Assembly (NCBI GenBank): GCA_025362495.1
Contig: JANYGI010000139.1
Span: 27,374 to 91,373, forward strand
DNA length: 64,000 nucleotides
Source of the DNA: Byssovorax sp.
GTDB taxonomy: Bacteria > Myxococcota_A > Polyangia > Polyangiales > Polyangiaceae
Reading direction: 5' to 3'
Shown: positions 50,500-58,593 of the stretch, one piece after another
Layout: each line of letters begins with the position of its first letter
Position numbering within the stretch: position 1 is the first letter of the stretch
Position numbers and translations under genes: made by a program
Notes under the pieces: model-generated
What the model saw: only the letters and a program-made list of their open reading frames with translations
Told to the model about the DNA's origin: nothing
Database searches by the model: none

Positions 50500-52338
50500 T
50501 CACTCCTGCTGCTGGCTCTCGGCGATCGCGTCTTCGCGGCGGTCGCGGAGGTTGATCGCCAGGACCTTCTTGCGGACGCGGACGGCGTCGGGGGTGACCT
50601 CGACGAGCTCGTCGTTGTCGATCCACTCCATCGCGGTCTCGATCGTCAAGAGGCGCGGGCTCGCGAGCATGACGTTCTCGTCCTTGCCGTGGTTACGCAC
50701 GTTCGAGAGCTTCTTCTCGCGGACGATGTTGATGTCGGCGTCGTTGTTCTTGTTGTGCTCGCCGACGATCATGCCCTCGTAGACCTCGGTCCCGGGAGTG
50801 AGGAAGAACTGACCGCGCGGCTGGAGGTGGTGCATGGCGTAGGGCGTCGAGACGCCGACGCGATCCGACACGAGCGCGCCGGTGAGGCGGCGCATCATCG
50901 GGCCGCCCCACTCGGTCCAGCCGTCGAACATGGTGTTCAGGAGGCCGGTGCCGCGGGTCGCCGTGAGGAACTCGCCGCGGAAGCCGATGAGGCCGCGCGA
51001 GGGCACGCGGAACTCGAGGCGGGCGCGGCCGAAGCCGGGGTTCGTCATCTTCACCATGCGGCCGCGGCGGGTGCTCAGGCGCTCGGTGACGATGCCGACG
51101 AAGCTGTCGGGCACGTCGACGACGACGAGCTCGACCGGCTCCATCGTCTGGCCGTCGATCTCCTTGGTGATGACCTCGGGGTTCGAGAGCTGCATCTCGT
51201 AGCCCTCGCGGCGCATCGTCTCGACGAGGATCGCGAGCTGGAGCTCGCCGCGGCCGAGGACGACGAACGTTTCGGGGGACTCGGTCGGCTCGACGCGGAT
51301 CGCCAGGTTCTTCAGGGTCTCCTTCTCGAGGCGGTCCTTCAGGTGGCGGCTCGTCAGGAACTTCGACGACTTGGCCTTGCCGGCGAAGGTCGAGGTGTTG
51401 ACGCCGAACTTCATCTTGATCGTCGGCTCTTCGACGACGATGCGGGGCAGGGCCTCGGGGTGGTCGAGGTCGCAGATGGTGTCGCCGATGGTGACGTCGT
51501 CGATGCCGGCGATGGCCACGACCTCGCCCGCCGAAGCGGACTGGACCGAGACGCGCTTCAGGCCTTCGTAGACGAAGAGCTTCTTGACGTAGCCCTTGGT
51601 GTTGGCCTTGTCGCCGAGGATCAGGAGATCCTTCGCCGCGGTGAGCGTGCCGCGCACGATGCGCCCGACCGCGAGGCGGCCGACGTAGTCGTCGTGCGTG
51701 GTGTTGCAGACGATCATCTGGAGGGGGCCGTCGGCGTCGCCCGTCGGGCCGGGGATCTTCTCGAGGATGGTGTCGAGGAGCGGCGTGAGATCCGTCGCGG
51801 TATCCTCGAGCTCGCGCTTGGCGAGGCCGTGCTTGGCCACGGCGTACACCGTCGCGAAGTCCATCTGCTTGTCACCGGCCTCGAGGTCGCAGAAGAGGTC
51901 GAACACCTCCGACAGCACCTCGTGCGGGCGGGCGTCGCTGCGATCGATCTTGTTGACGACGACGATGATCGGGAAGCCGCGCTCGAGGCACTTCGACAGG
52001 ACGAAGCGCGTCTGCGGGAGCGGTCCCTCGGCGGCGTCGACGAGCAGCAGAGCTCCGTCGGCCATCATCAGCGTGCGCTCGACCTCGCCGCCGAAGTCCG
52101 AGTGGCCCGGGGTGTCGACGATGTTGATCTTGACGCCCTTGTACCGGACGCTCGTGTTCTTCGCGAGGATGGTGATCCCGCGCTCTTTTTCGAGATCGTT
52201 CGAGTCCATCACCCGTTCGGCGACGACCTCGTTGTCTCGAAAGGAGCCGGTCTGGCGAAGGATGAAGTCGACGAGCGTGGTCTTGCCATGGTCGACGTGG
52301 GCGACGATGGCGATGTTTCGGAGATCTTGGCGCGACAT
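50500..52338 (-). CDS. typA: ribosome-associated GTPase TypA/BipA
   Basis: A 612-residue translational GTPase, standard TypA length. G1 AHVDHGKTT, effector RGITILAKNTSV, G3 DTPGHSDFGGEVER, G4 NKIDRSDARP. Domain V includes RGLIGFRGEFLTATRGTGLL, and the C-terminal domain has MIVGEHNKNNDADINIVREK. It acts on the ribosome in stress and ribosome assembly. The ATG at 52338 gives the family start MSRQDLRNIAIVAHVDHG; a longer reading of the frame has no similarity. A perfect palindrome lies 28 bp upstream. Confidence 0.96.
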   Translation of the reverse strand: MSRQDLRNIAIVAHVDHGKTTLVDFILRQTGSFRDNEVVAERVMDSNDLEKERGITILAKNTSVRYKGVKINIVDTPGHSDFGGEVERTLMMADGALLLVDAAEGPLPQTRFVLSKCLERGFPIIVVVNKIDRSDARPHEVLSEVFDLFCDLEAGDKQMDFATVYAVAKHGLAKRELEDTATDLTPLLDTILEKIPGPTGDADGPLQMIVCNTTHDDYVGRLAVGRIVRGTLTAAKDLLILGDKANTKGYVKKLFVYEGLKRVSVQSASAGEVVAIAGIDDVTIGDTICDLDHPEALPRIVVEEPTIKMKFGVNTSTFAGKAKSSKFLTSRHLKDRLEKETLKNLAIRVEPTESPETFVVLGRGELQLAILVETMRREGYEMQLSNPEVITKEIDGQTMEPVELVVVDVPDSFVGIVTERLSTRRGRMVKMTNPGFGRARLEFRVPSRGLIGFRGEFLTATRGTGLLNTMFDGWTEWGGPMMRRLTGALVSDRVGVSTPYAMHHLQPRGQFFLTPGTEVYEGMIVGEHNKNNDADINIVREKKLSNVRNHGKDENVMLASPRLLTIETAMEWIDNDELVEVTPDAVRVRKKVLAINLRDRREDAIAESQQQE

Positions 52339-52365
52339 ATGGCGGCGCCCGTCTAGCACGCGCGC

Positions 52366-52379
52366 CTCGCATATGCGAG
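52366..52379. promoter_or_regulatory. 14-bp perfect palindrome between typA and the thioesterase gene
   Basis: CTCGCATATGCGAG is a perfect palindrome at the centre of the 105-bp divergent region, 28 bp upstream of typA and 65 bp upstream of the thioesterase start. It has operator geometry; no cognate regulator is known from the window. Confidence 0.4.
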
Positions 52380-52443
52380 CGCCGTGGCCGCGGCCGTCCG
52401 GCGAGGGTGGCCAGCAGGGCGCTTCTCCGGCATCGTGCGCCGC

Positions 52444-52884
52444 ATGGATCTGGCGGTTCTGAAGCACGTGATCGAGGAGTACATCCCCTTCAACAAGTTT
52501 CTCGGCGTGACGGCTTCGAGCCTCTCGCGGGGGCGCGTCGAGATCGAGATCCCGTTTCGCGACGAGCTCGTAGGTGATCCGATGAAGCCCGCGCTCCACG
52601 GCGGCGTGATGAGCATGCTCGCCGACGTCGCCGGGGGCATGGCGATCTGGAGCACGCTGGAAGATATGAACCACCGCCTGTCGACGATCGATCTCCGCGT
52701 GGACTACCTCCGCCCCGGCAAGCTCGAGGCCCTGGTGGCCGAAGGGATCATCGTGCGCGTCGGTCGGAGCGTGGGCGTCGCCGACGTGCGGCTCTTCCAG
52801 CGCAGCGCGCCGACCGACACCGTGGCGACCGGGAAGGGCGTGTACGCGATCAAGTCGCCGCGCGTCGTGCCGCCGACGCAATGA
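52444..52884 (+). CDS. PaaI-like hotdog thioesterase
   Basis: A 146-residue single hotdog-domain protein. The active-site helix region is PALHGGVMSMLADVAGGMAI (residues 49-68), followed by STIDLRVDYLRPGKLEALVA, the typical PaaI/YdiI arrangement. It likely hydrolyses an acyl-CoA thioester, substrate unknown. ATG 52444 is preferred because the family N-terminus begins there; ATG 52384 lies in a sequence without similarity. It is divergent from typA. Confidence 0.9.
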   Translation: MDLAVLKHVIEEYIPFNKFLGVTASSLSRGRVEIEIPFRDELVGDPMKPALHGGVMSMLADVAGGMAIWSTLEDMNHRLSTIDLRVDYLRPGKLEALVAEGIIVRVGRSVGVADVRLFQRSAPTDTVATGKGVYAIKSPRVVPPTQ

Positions 52885-52933
52885 GCCACGTCGTCGAACG
52901 TCGTCGCGCTCGGTCAACGATGGTGAGGTAGCG

Positions 52934-54604
52934 TCAACGGGTGATGACGACGCTGGTCGTCTGCCCGTTCTCGGGCGCGCCGGCCCCGGTGGCGCCCTGC
53001 CACTCGGCTGGCACCTGGGGATCGCTCCAGTCGAACATCGTCTGGGCGTCGACGGGAGAGAGGTTGACGCACCCAGCGCTCGTCGACTCCCCGAATCGCT
53101 CGTGCCAGTAGCTGGCGTGGAGGGCAAAGGGAGGATTGAAGTACTGGGTGTACGGCACGTCGGCGATCCAGAAGCTGCGGTTGTCCCCCTTCTCGGGGGA
53201 CATCGTGGCTGCGCGATCCTTGAACGTGATGGTGTACGTGCCGAGAGGCGTGGTGCTGGCGTGCACGGGATCGCGCCCCTTGATCGGCACTCCACCGGCG
53301 CCGGGCGAGATCAGCGTGGTGAACACCGGCGTCGTCCCGTCGTAAGCGACGAGCGTGCCCTGGGTGATGCTGACATGGATGGTCTTGTGCCCGGATCGCA
53401 GCGCGCGCAGGGGCTCTTCGAGCACGTCGACGACGGTGGCGTCGGCCTCGGCCAGGTAGAGTGGCAGTCCGGCGTCGTCGTTGACGCGGGTCTCGAGGTA
53501 GCGAGCGCCGCCCTCGGTGACGCTCTTGCCGGTGAGGCCGACGTGGCTTCGAAGGGGCCAGTCGCCGGCGGCCTTCTCCAGGGCTCCGCGAGCGTTGCGG
53601 TGGAATCGGGAGCGGGGTTTGCCGCGGATCCAGGCGAGCGGGAGGGTGGTGTCGGCGCCGAGGTGGACGCCCTGAAATACGCTGGGGCGATAGGCGCGGA
53701 CGCGATCGGCGGGCACGACGGTCTGGTCGGCGGAGAGGAGCCAGGCGCGCCCTCCGGCCGTGAAGGCGCGGGTGAACGAGAGCATGGATCCGAGCGGGAT
53801 CACCTGTCGTTCCAGGCCAACGCGCCCCTCCGCGGCGAGGCCGCCCGCGGCGAGGAAGGGCGGTAGCTCGTCGGAGGCGAGGATGGGAGTCGGATCGGCG
53901 AGATCCTCGTGGGCCGCGAGCGTGCGGTAGAGAGGCTGCCACGCGCCGGCCGGGCCAAAGGCACCCTCGAAGCGCCGCGCCTCGGCCGCGGTGGGGACGC
54001 GGTTGTACATCGGCGTCCCGTTGGAGAGGGCATAGCGGTAGGGAAACGGCCCCGGGGAAGGGGCCGTGGCGGCGGCCCCGGCGAGGAACGCAGGAGACGG
54101 CGAGAGCGTCACCGTGCGATCGTTGCAGACGAATCCACGGGGCTCGACCTGGTAAAAGCCGCCGGGACAATTCTGCCCGTGGACCAGGTCCGTCGAGCGG
54201 AGCGCGACCGAGGTGCCGTGACGGACGTAGCCGAGGAACCGATGCTCATCGGCCTTGGGGCGGCTGTAGATCCAGGTGACGTAACCCTGGCTGGTGAGGT
54301 GGGGAGTCGGCGTCGCCGGAGGTGCGGTATCGGGCTCGGCGCTCCGGGCCTCGGCAGCGGGGGCGAGGGCGAGATCGGACTTGGCCCGGGCTTCGTCGGC
54401 GAGGATTTCCGGCGTAGGCGGCGCGGGCTCGGCCGAAGCGCGCGGCGGCGGAGGAAGCGCAGCGGGAGGCGGCGAGGCGGGCGGGGGAGGCGGCGACGCG
54501 GCGCAGGCGACGAAGCCGATCGCGGCGAGCGGGAGGGCGAGGGCGCGGCGGCCGCTTCGATGCCGGCGGCGGCGGTGCGTTGTGTCGTCGTCCTCGCGGC
54601 GCAT
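52934..54604 (-). CDS. L,D-transpeptidase (YkuD) lipoprotein
   Basis: A 556-residue envelope protein with N-terminal signal and lipobox (GFVACAAS), then a Pro/Ala-rich linker. The catalytic YkuD domain is at the C-terminus: TPLGTYTITFKDRA, the His in LHASYWHERFGESTSAGCVN and nucleophile C512 in SAGCVNLSPVDAQTMFDW. The ~300 residues between (SH3-like repeats such as HLTSQGYVTWIYSRPKADEH) probably bind the wall. It would form 3-3 peptidoglycan or lipoprotein crosslinks. It is last in the leftward lgt-hisIE unit; ATG 54604 gives the signal peptide. Confidence 0.85.
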   Translation of the reverse strand: MRREDDDTTHRRRRHRSGRRALALPLAAIGFVACAASPPPPPASPPPAALPPPPRASAEPAPPTPEILADEARAKSDLALAPAAEARSAEPDTAPPATPTPHLTSQGYVTWIYSRPKADEHRFLGYVRHGTSVALRSTDLVHGQNCPGGFYQVEPRGFVCNDRTVTLSPSPAFLAGAAATAPSPGPFPYRYALSNGTPMYNRVPTAAEARRFEGAFGPAGAWQPLYRTLAAHEDLADPTPILASDELPPFLAAGGLAAEGRVGLERQVIPLGSMLSFTRAFTAGGRAWLLSADQTVVPADRVRAYRPSVFQGVHLGADTTLPLAWIRGKPRSRFHRNARGALEKAAGDWPLRSHVGLTGKSVTEGGARYLETRVNDDAGLPLYLAEADATVVDVLEEPLRALRSGHKTIHVSITQGTLVAYDGTTPVFTTLISPGAGGVPIKGRDPVHASTTPLGTYTITFKDRAATMSPEKGDNRSFWIADVPYTQYFNPPFALHASYWHERFGESTSAGCVNLSPVDAQTMFDWSDPQVPAEWQGATGAGAPENGQTTSVVITR

Positions 54605-54642
54605 GGAAGCAAGGTAGGCCCGGCGATCGGCGCGGGGCAAAG

Positions 54643-55440
54643 TTATCGGAGGACGCGCGCGATCGGCGCGGTCGCCGCGTCGTCGTCGTCGTCATCGTCA
54701 TGAGCATCGCGGGGATCGGCGAGGGTGGTCGGATCCGCAACGACGCGCAGGCGCAGGCTCCGGGGGGCGCCGTCGACCGCCGCGAGATCGTCGAGCGCCG
54801 GCGCGGGATCGACGAGCTTCGCCGCGGCGGAGGCCAGCAGCGCGCGGACGCGGTCGCGGCGCGCGTCGTCGTCCGCCCAGGCGTGCCCGGCGAGCGCGGC
54901 GATGCTGCGCGCGAGGAGGAGCTCGGCGCGGCCGCGAACGTCGTCGGGGATCCACGGCGCGCGCTCGAGCGTCGCGGCGCTCGCGAGGGCGCGGGTGAGG
55001 CTCGCGAGGTCCGGCTTCGTGAGCGCGTGGGGCGTGCGCTCGCCGCGGTTGGCGATGGCGACGAAGCGATCGAGCACGGCGCGCGCGTCGCGTCGCACCT
55101 CCTCGCCGGAGCGCGTGAGCGGGCGCCGGTTGCGATCGAGGCCGAGCATCACGGCAGCGAGCGAGCCGCCTCCGAAGAGGATCGCCAGCGCGCCCAGGCC
55201 CAGATCGGCGACGGTGTGCGGCGACCAGTGCGACGAGCGAGCGATCACGGCCCAGATCAGGAAGCCGACGAGGCCGATCGATCCGAGCGCGCCCGCGAGG
55301 TGCGCCGCGAGCTGCCGGCGGCTCGTGATGATCAGGCGTCCGCCCGTTGGCAACGCGGCGATCGCGCGCGACGCGGCGGCGGCGAGCCCCACCGTGAGCG
55401 GCCCGAGCTCCACCTTTGGCGCGTCGCGGAAGGGGCTCAT
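54643..55440 (-). CDS. membrane protein with acidic tail
   Basis: A 265-residue protein. Two transmembrane helices at about 45-68 and 78-100 (GSIGLVGFLIWAVIA; LGALAILFGGGSLAAVMLG) are followed by a cytoplasmic helical domain and an acidic run (AHDDDDDDDAA) near the end. No named family. It is between hisIE and the transpeptidase gene with short gaps (55 and 38 bp), suggesting co-transcription. Confidence 0.7.
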   Translation of the reverse strand: MSPFRDAPKVELGPLTVGLAAAASRAIAALPTGGRLIITSRRQLAAHLAGALGSIGLVGFLIWAVIARSSHWSPHTVADLGLGALAILFGGGSLAAVMLGLDRNRRPLTRSGEEVRRDARAVLDRFVAIANRGERTPHALTKPDLASLTRALASAATLERAPWIPDDVRGRAELLLARSIAALAGHAWADDDARRDRVRALLASAAAKLVDPAPALDDLAAVDGAPRSLRLRVVADPTTLADPRDAHDDDDDDDAATAPIARVLR

Positions 55441-55495
55441 GGCCCGTGGAGCATAGCGCGATCGCCGCGCATCGCCGGTGCGCGACGAGGCTCGA

Positions 55496-56146
55496 TCAGC
55501 GTCGCGCTTTCTCGTCGTGTCCGCTCGTCCCGGCTCGCGCGGCGAGCTTTTCGATCACGTCGCGGAAGGAAACCCCGCGCGACGCGAGGCCGACCATCGC
55601 GTGGTAGAGCACGTCCGCCGCCTCGCTCGCGACACGATCGTCGCTCTCGTTCTCGATCGCGCGGGCGAGCTCGTCGGCCTCCTCGCGGAGCTTCGCGCCG
55701 ATGAGCGCGGCGCCGCCGTCGAGGAGGTGGCGCGTGTAGCTCTTCGATCCGACGCTCTGCTTGCGCGCGTCGATCTCGCGCTCGAGCTCTTCGAGGAACG
55801 TGGTCGCGTCGCGGGCCTCGTCGGTGAGCGCGCCGTCCGCGCCGATGCGGCGAAAGAAGCAGCTCGGCGTCCCCGTGTGGCACGTCGGGCCGGTGGGATC
55901 GACGAGCACGAGGATGGTGTCGGCGTCGCAGTCGGCGTGGAGTGACGTGACGCGGAGCGTGTTGCCGGAGCTCTGCCCTTTCTCCCAGAGCTCGTTTCTC
56001 GATCGGCTGAAGAACGTCGCGCGCCCGGTGCGCAGGGTGGCCGCGAGCGACTCGCGGCTCATGTACCCGACCATGCGCACCTGGCCGGTGAGGCGGTCCT
56101 GCACGACCGCAGGGAGCAGGCCACTCTCACCGAACGCGAGGTCCAT
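55496..56146 (-). CDS. hisIE: bifunctional PRA-cyclohydrolase / PRA-pyrophosphohydrolase
   Basis: A 216-residue histidine biosynthesis enzyme. Residues ~1-120 are HisI (PRA-CH): GYMSRESLAATLRTGRATFF, HADCDADTILVL and CHTGTPSCFF with the Zn/Mg residues. Residues ~125-216 are HisE (PRA-PH): EEADELARAIENESDDRVAS and EAADVLYHAMVGLASRGVSF. It hydrolyses PR-ATP and opens PR-AMP, steps 2 and 3 of the pathway. No other his genes are present. It starts 3 bp after the lgt stop, so it is translationally linked to an unrelated function. Confidence 0.94.
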   Translation of the reverse strand: MDLAFGESGLLPAVVQDRLTGQVRMVGYMSRESLAATLRTGRATFFSRSRNELWEKGQSSGNTLRVTSLHADCDADTILVLVDPTGPTCHTGTPSCFFRRIGADGALTDEARDATTFLEELEREIDARKQSVGSKSYTRHLLDGGAALIGAKLREEADELARAIENESDDRVASEAADVLYHAMVGLASRGVSFRDVIEKLAARAGTSGHDEKARR

Positions 56147-56149
56147 CGA

Positions 56150-57682
56150 TCAGCCTTCTTCTTCCGCGTCGGCCTTCTTCTCGGCGGCGAGTGGGATCGA
56201 CTTCGGATCAGCTTCTTTCTTGCTGTCGGGAGCGTCGTCGTCCGCGGCGACGTCGGCCTTCGGCGCGGCCTTCGCGGCGACCCGCGCCGTCTTCTTCGCG
56301 GCGATCTTCTTCGCGAGCGCCTTCTTCTTCGCGGCGGCTGCGGCGGCCGCGGCCTTGTCTTCTTCGCTGTCGTCGTCGTCCTCGTCGTCTTCGTCGTCCT
56401 CGTCGTCTTCATCGGTGACGGGGACCGGCGCGCCGGCGGGGAGAGGGAGGCGCAGCGCCATCGCCGACTCGGGGTGCGCGAGCGCGGCCTTGTAGAACAC
56501 GGCGAAGGCCACGCACGCGGCGAAGCCCGTGGTGATCGCGATGAACTGCGACGTCGAGAACTCTATGTTGGTCTCGAAGGCCTCGGGCTTGAGCGCGAGG
56601 AACAGCAGCACCGCGGGGATGAACGCGGCCACCTGCGCGACGCGGCGCACGGTGATGTTCTTGATCAGCTGCGAGAAGCCGATGGCGAAGCCCGCGGCGA
56701 GGATCGCGTAGCCGAGCGGCACGAGGATGTGCTCGGGAAGCGAGGGCGGGATCGAGCCGCGCTCGGCGTCGTCGCGGAGCACCTCGAGCAGGTAGCGGCA
56801 GACGCCGTACGCGAACGCGAAGAGGAAGAAGATCTGCCCCCGGAACTTCTGCTTGGTGCGAGCGTAAAGGAGCAGCGCGAGGAGCGAGAGGCCGACGAGC
56901 GACTCGTAGAGCTGCGTCGGGTGCACGGGCAGCGAGGTCAGGGCGTCCGCGCCGATCTTCTGCTCGTGAAGGTGCTGCGCCCACGCCGGCGAGCCGCTGC
57001 CGTGATCGAGCGTGCCGTCGGGCCAGTGCGGGAAGGTGCCGAGGCTCTTGAGGAACGCGGGAGCCTTGGGGCCGAGCGGCTGGCCGAAATCGCAGCCGAA
57101 CATGTAGCAGCCGATCCGGGTGATCATCAGGCCCGAGCAGAGGCTGGGCACGGCGACGTCAGCCCACGGGAGCAGCGGGATCTTCGCGCGGCGCAGGAAG
57201 AAGAACGAGCCCGCGAGGCCGCCGAGGAAGCCGCCGTACGCGACGAGGCCGCCGCGGCGCATGGCGAAGAGCGACGCGATGCTGTCGAACTCGTTGAGGT
57301 TCGTGAGGATGTACAGCACGCGCGATCCGATGACGGCCGCGACCGCGGTGACGACGTAGCAGTTGGCCATCGTCTCCTTCGGCAGGCCGTCGCGCTCGGC
57401 GAGGCCCAGCGTCAGGTACCAGCCGACGACGAGCGAGAGCCCGAGCATCACGCCGTAGCTGTAGATGGGCACGGGGCCCATGTCCCAGGTCTGCCCCTTG
57501 AGGGCGAACGCGCCGCCCGCAGCAGCGACGGCGATCACGCCGGCGATCCCCGCGCCTTCACGGTTCTTGCGCACGAGGTACAGGATCGCGAACGCGAGCG
57601 AGAGCCCCGCGATGGCGAGCAGGACCCACGTCCACGGCAGAGCGTATTTGGGCAGGGGTATTTTGAAGAGGATCGGGTGCAT
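56150..57682 (-). CDS. lgt: prolipoprotein diacylglyceryl transferase with charged tail
   Basis: A 510-residue Lgt. The polytopic core shows SYGVMLGLSLVVGWYLTLGL, GGLVAYGGFLGGLAG, RIGCYMFGCDFGQP (Lgt signature), LPVHPTQLYESLVGL and a final RYLLEVLRDDAERG. It transfers diacylglycerol to lipobox Cys, matching the many lipoproteins in this window. Unusually, about 90 residues beyond the membrane part follow: a Glu/Asp run (TDEDDEDDEDDEDDDDSEED) and a Lys/Ala histone-H1-like region (AKKKALAKKIAAKKTARVAA), then a second acidic stretch. Perfect SD AAGGAGG precedes the ATG at 57682. Confidence 0.93.
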   Translation of the reverse strand: MHPILFKIPLPKYALPWTWVLLAIAGLSLAFAILYLVRKNREGAGIAGVIAVAAAGGAFALKGQTWDMGPVPIYSYGVMLGLSLVVGWYLTLGLAERDGLPKETMANCYVVTAVAAVIGSRVLYILTNLNEFDSIASLFAMRRGGLVAYGGFLGGLAGSFFFLRRAKIPLLPWADVAVPSLCSGLMITRIGCYMFGCDFGQPLGPKAPAFLKSLGTFPHWPDGTLDHGSGSPAWAQHLHEQKIGADALTSLPVHPTQLYESLVGLSLLALLLYARTKQKFRGQIFFLFAFAYGVCRYLLEVLRDDAERGSIPPSLPEHILVPLGYAILAAGFAIGFSQLIKNITVRRVAQVAAFIPAVLLFLALKPEAFETNIEFSTSQFIAITTGFAACVAFAVFYKAALAHPESAMALRLPLPAGAPVPVTDEDDEDDEDDEDDDDSEEDKAAAAAAAAKKKALAKKIAAKKTARVAAKAAPKADVAADDDAPDSKKEADPKSIPLAAEKKADAEEEG

Positions 57683-57794
57683 GGGCGGTGTCCTCCTTAC
57701 GCTTGCGCCCGGGCTCGGGCAAGCGCTGCGGGGGATCGCCGGGGCCCGAAACGGCGGTCTCGTACCGCGGACGGCTGACTGCTAGGATGGCCCC

Positions 57795-58589
57795 GTGGTC
57801 GGGTTCTCTCTGCGTCGCTCGTTCCGGACGAGCGGGCGCCAGCAACGCATCTCCATTCTCGGGGTGATCCTCGGATCGCTCGTGTCGTGCGTGCCTGAAG
57901 GCCCGCCGACGTCCTCGAACCCTGGAGCGTCGCCCAAGCCGGTGCCCAGCGCGCCGATCCATGTGGTGACTCCGGCGAAGGCGCCCGCGGTGATTCGCCC
58001 GCCGATCACTGCGCCGTTCGAGGATGGCTTCGATCGCGCCGAGCTCGGCCCCGACTGGAACGCGCTCGGCCCCGCGTGGAAGATCCAGGGCGGCAAGCTC
58101 TGCGCGCGAGGCGCCCGCAACAAGGGGATCTGGCTCGTCCGCAAGATCCCGGTCAATGCGCGGATCGAGTTCGAAGCGTACGCCGAGTCCGCCGAGGGCG
58201 ACCTCAAGGCCGAGCTCTGGGGCGACGGCGTCAGCGGCGCGACCGGGACGAGCTACACCAACGCCACGAGCTACCTGACGATCCTCGGCGGCTGGAAGAA
58301 CACCAAGCAGGTGCTCGCGCGCCTCGACGAGCACGGCGACGATCGCCTCGAGATCGACGTCGACAAGAACAGCGACGACGAGCGCGCGCGCCCCGTGTCC
58401 GTGGGGCAGCCGTACCACTTCAAGATCGAGCGCACCGACGGCAAGACGATCAGCTGGTCGGTGAACGGCGCCGAGTACTTCGACTTCGTCGATCCCGCGC
58501 CGCTCATCGGCCCCGGCCACGAGTACGTCGGCTTCAACAACTGGGAAGTGCCCGTCTGCTTCGACAACCTCAAGGTCACGCCGCTCTGA
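57795..58589 (+). CDS. lipoprotein with LamG/jelly-roll-like domain
   Basis: A 264-residue lipoprotein (lipobox SLVSCVP) followed by a Pro/Ala linker and one beta-sandwich domain: FEDGFDRAELGPDWNALGPA, IQGGKLCARGARNKGIWLVR, FKIERTDGKTISWSVNGAEY and GPGHEYVGFNNWEVPVCFDN. The pattern is that of DUF1080/concanavalin-like glycan-binding domains. GTG start. It is 4 bp upstream of the MXAN_5187-like gene, so probably co-expressed. No catalytic residues identified. Confidence 0.78.
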   Translation: MVGFSLRRSFRTSGRQQRISILGVILGSLVSCVPEGPPTSSNPGASPKPVPSAPIHVVTPAKAPAVIRPPITAPFEDGFDRAELGPDWNALGPAWKIQGGKLCARGARNKGIWLVRKIPVNARIEFEAYAESAEGDLKAELWGDGVSGATGTSYTNATSYLTILGGWKNTKQVLARLDEHGDDRLEIDVDKNSDDERARPVSVGQPYHFKIERTDGKTISWSVNGAEYFDFVDPAPLIGPGHEYVGFNNWEVPVCFDNLKVTPL

Positions 58590-58593
58590 GCTG

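Noticed and set aside
50500..53295. A 931-codon frame extending typA
   Set aside because: Sequence beyond 52338 has no similarity and overlaps the thioesterase gene; standard TypA length is reached from 52338.
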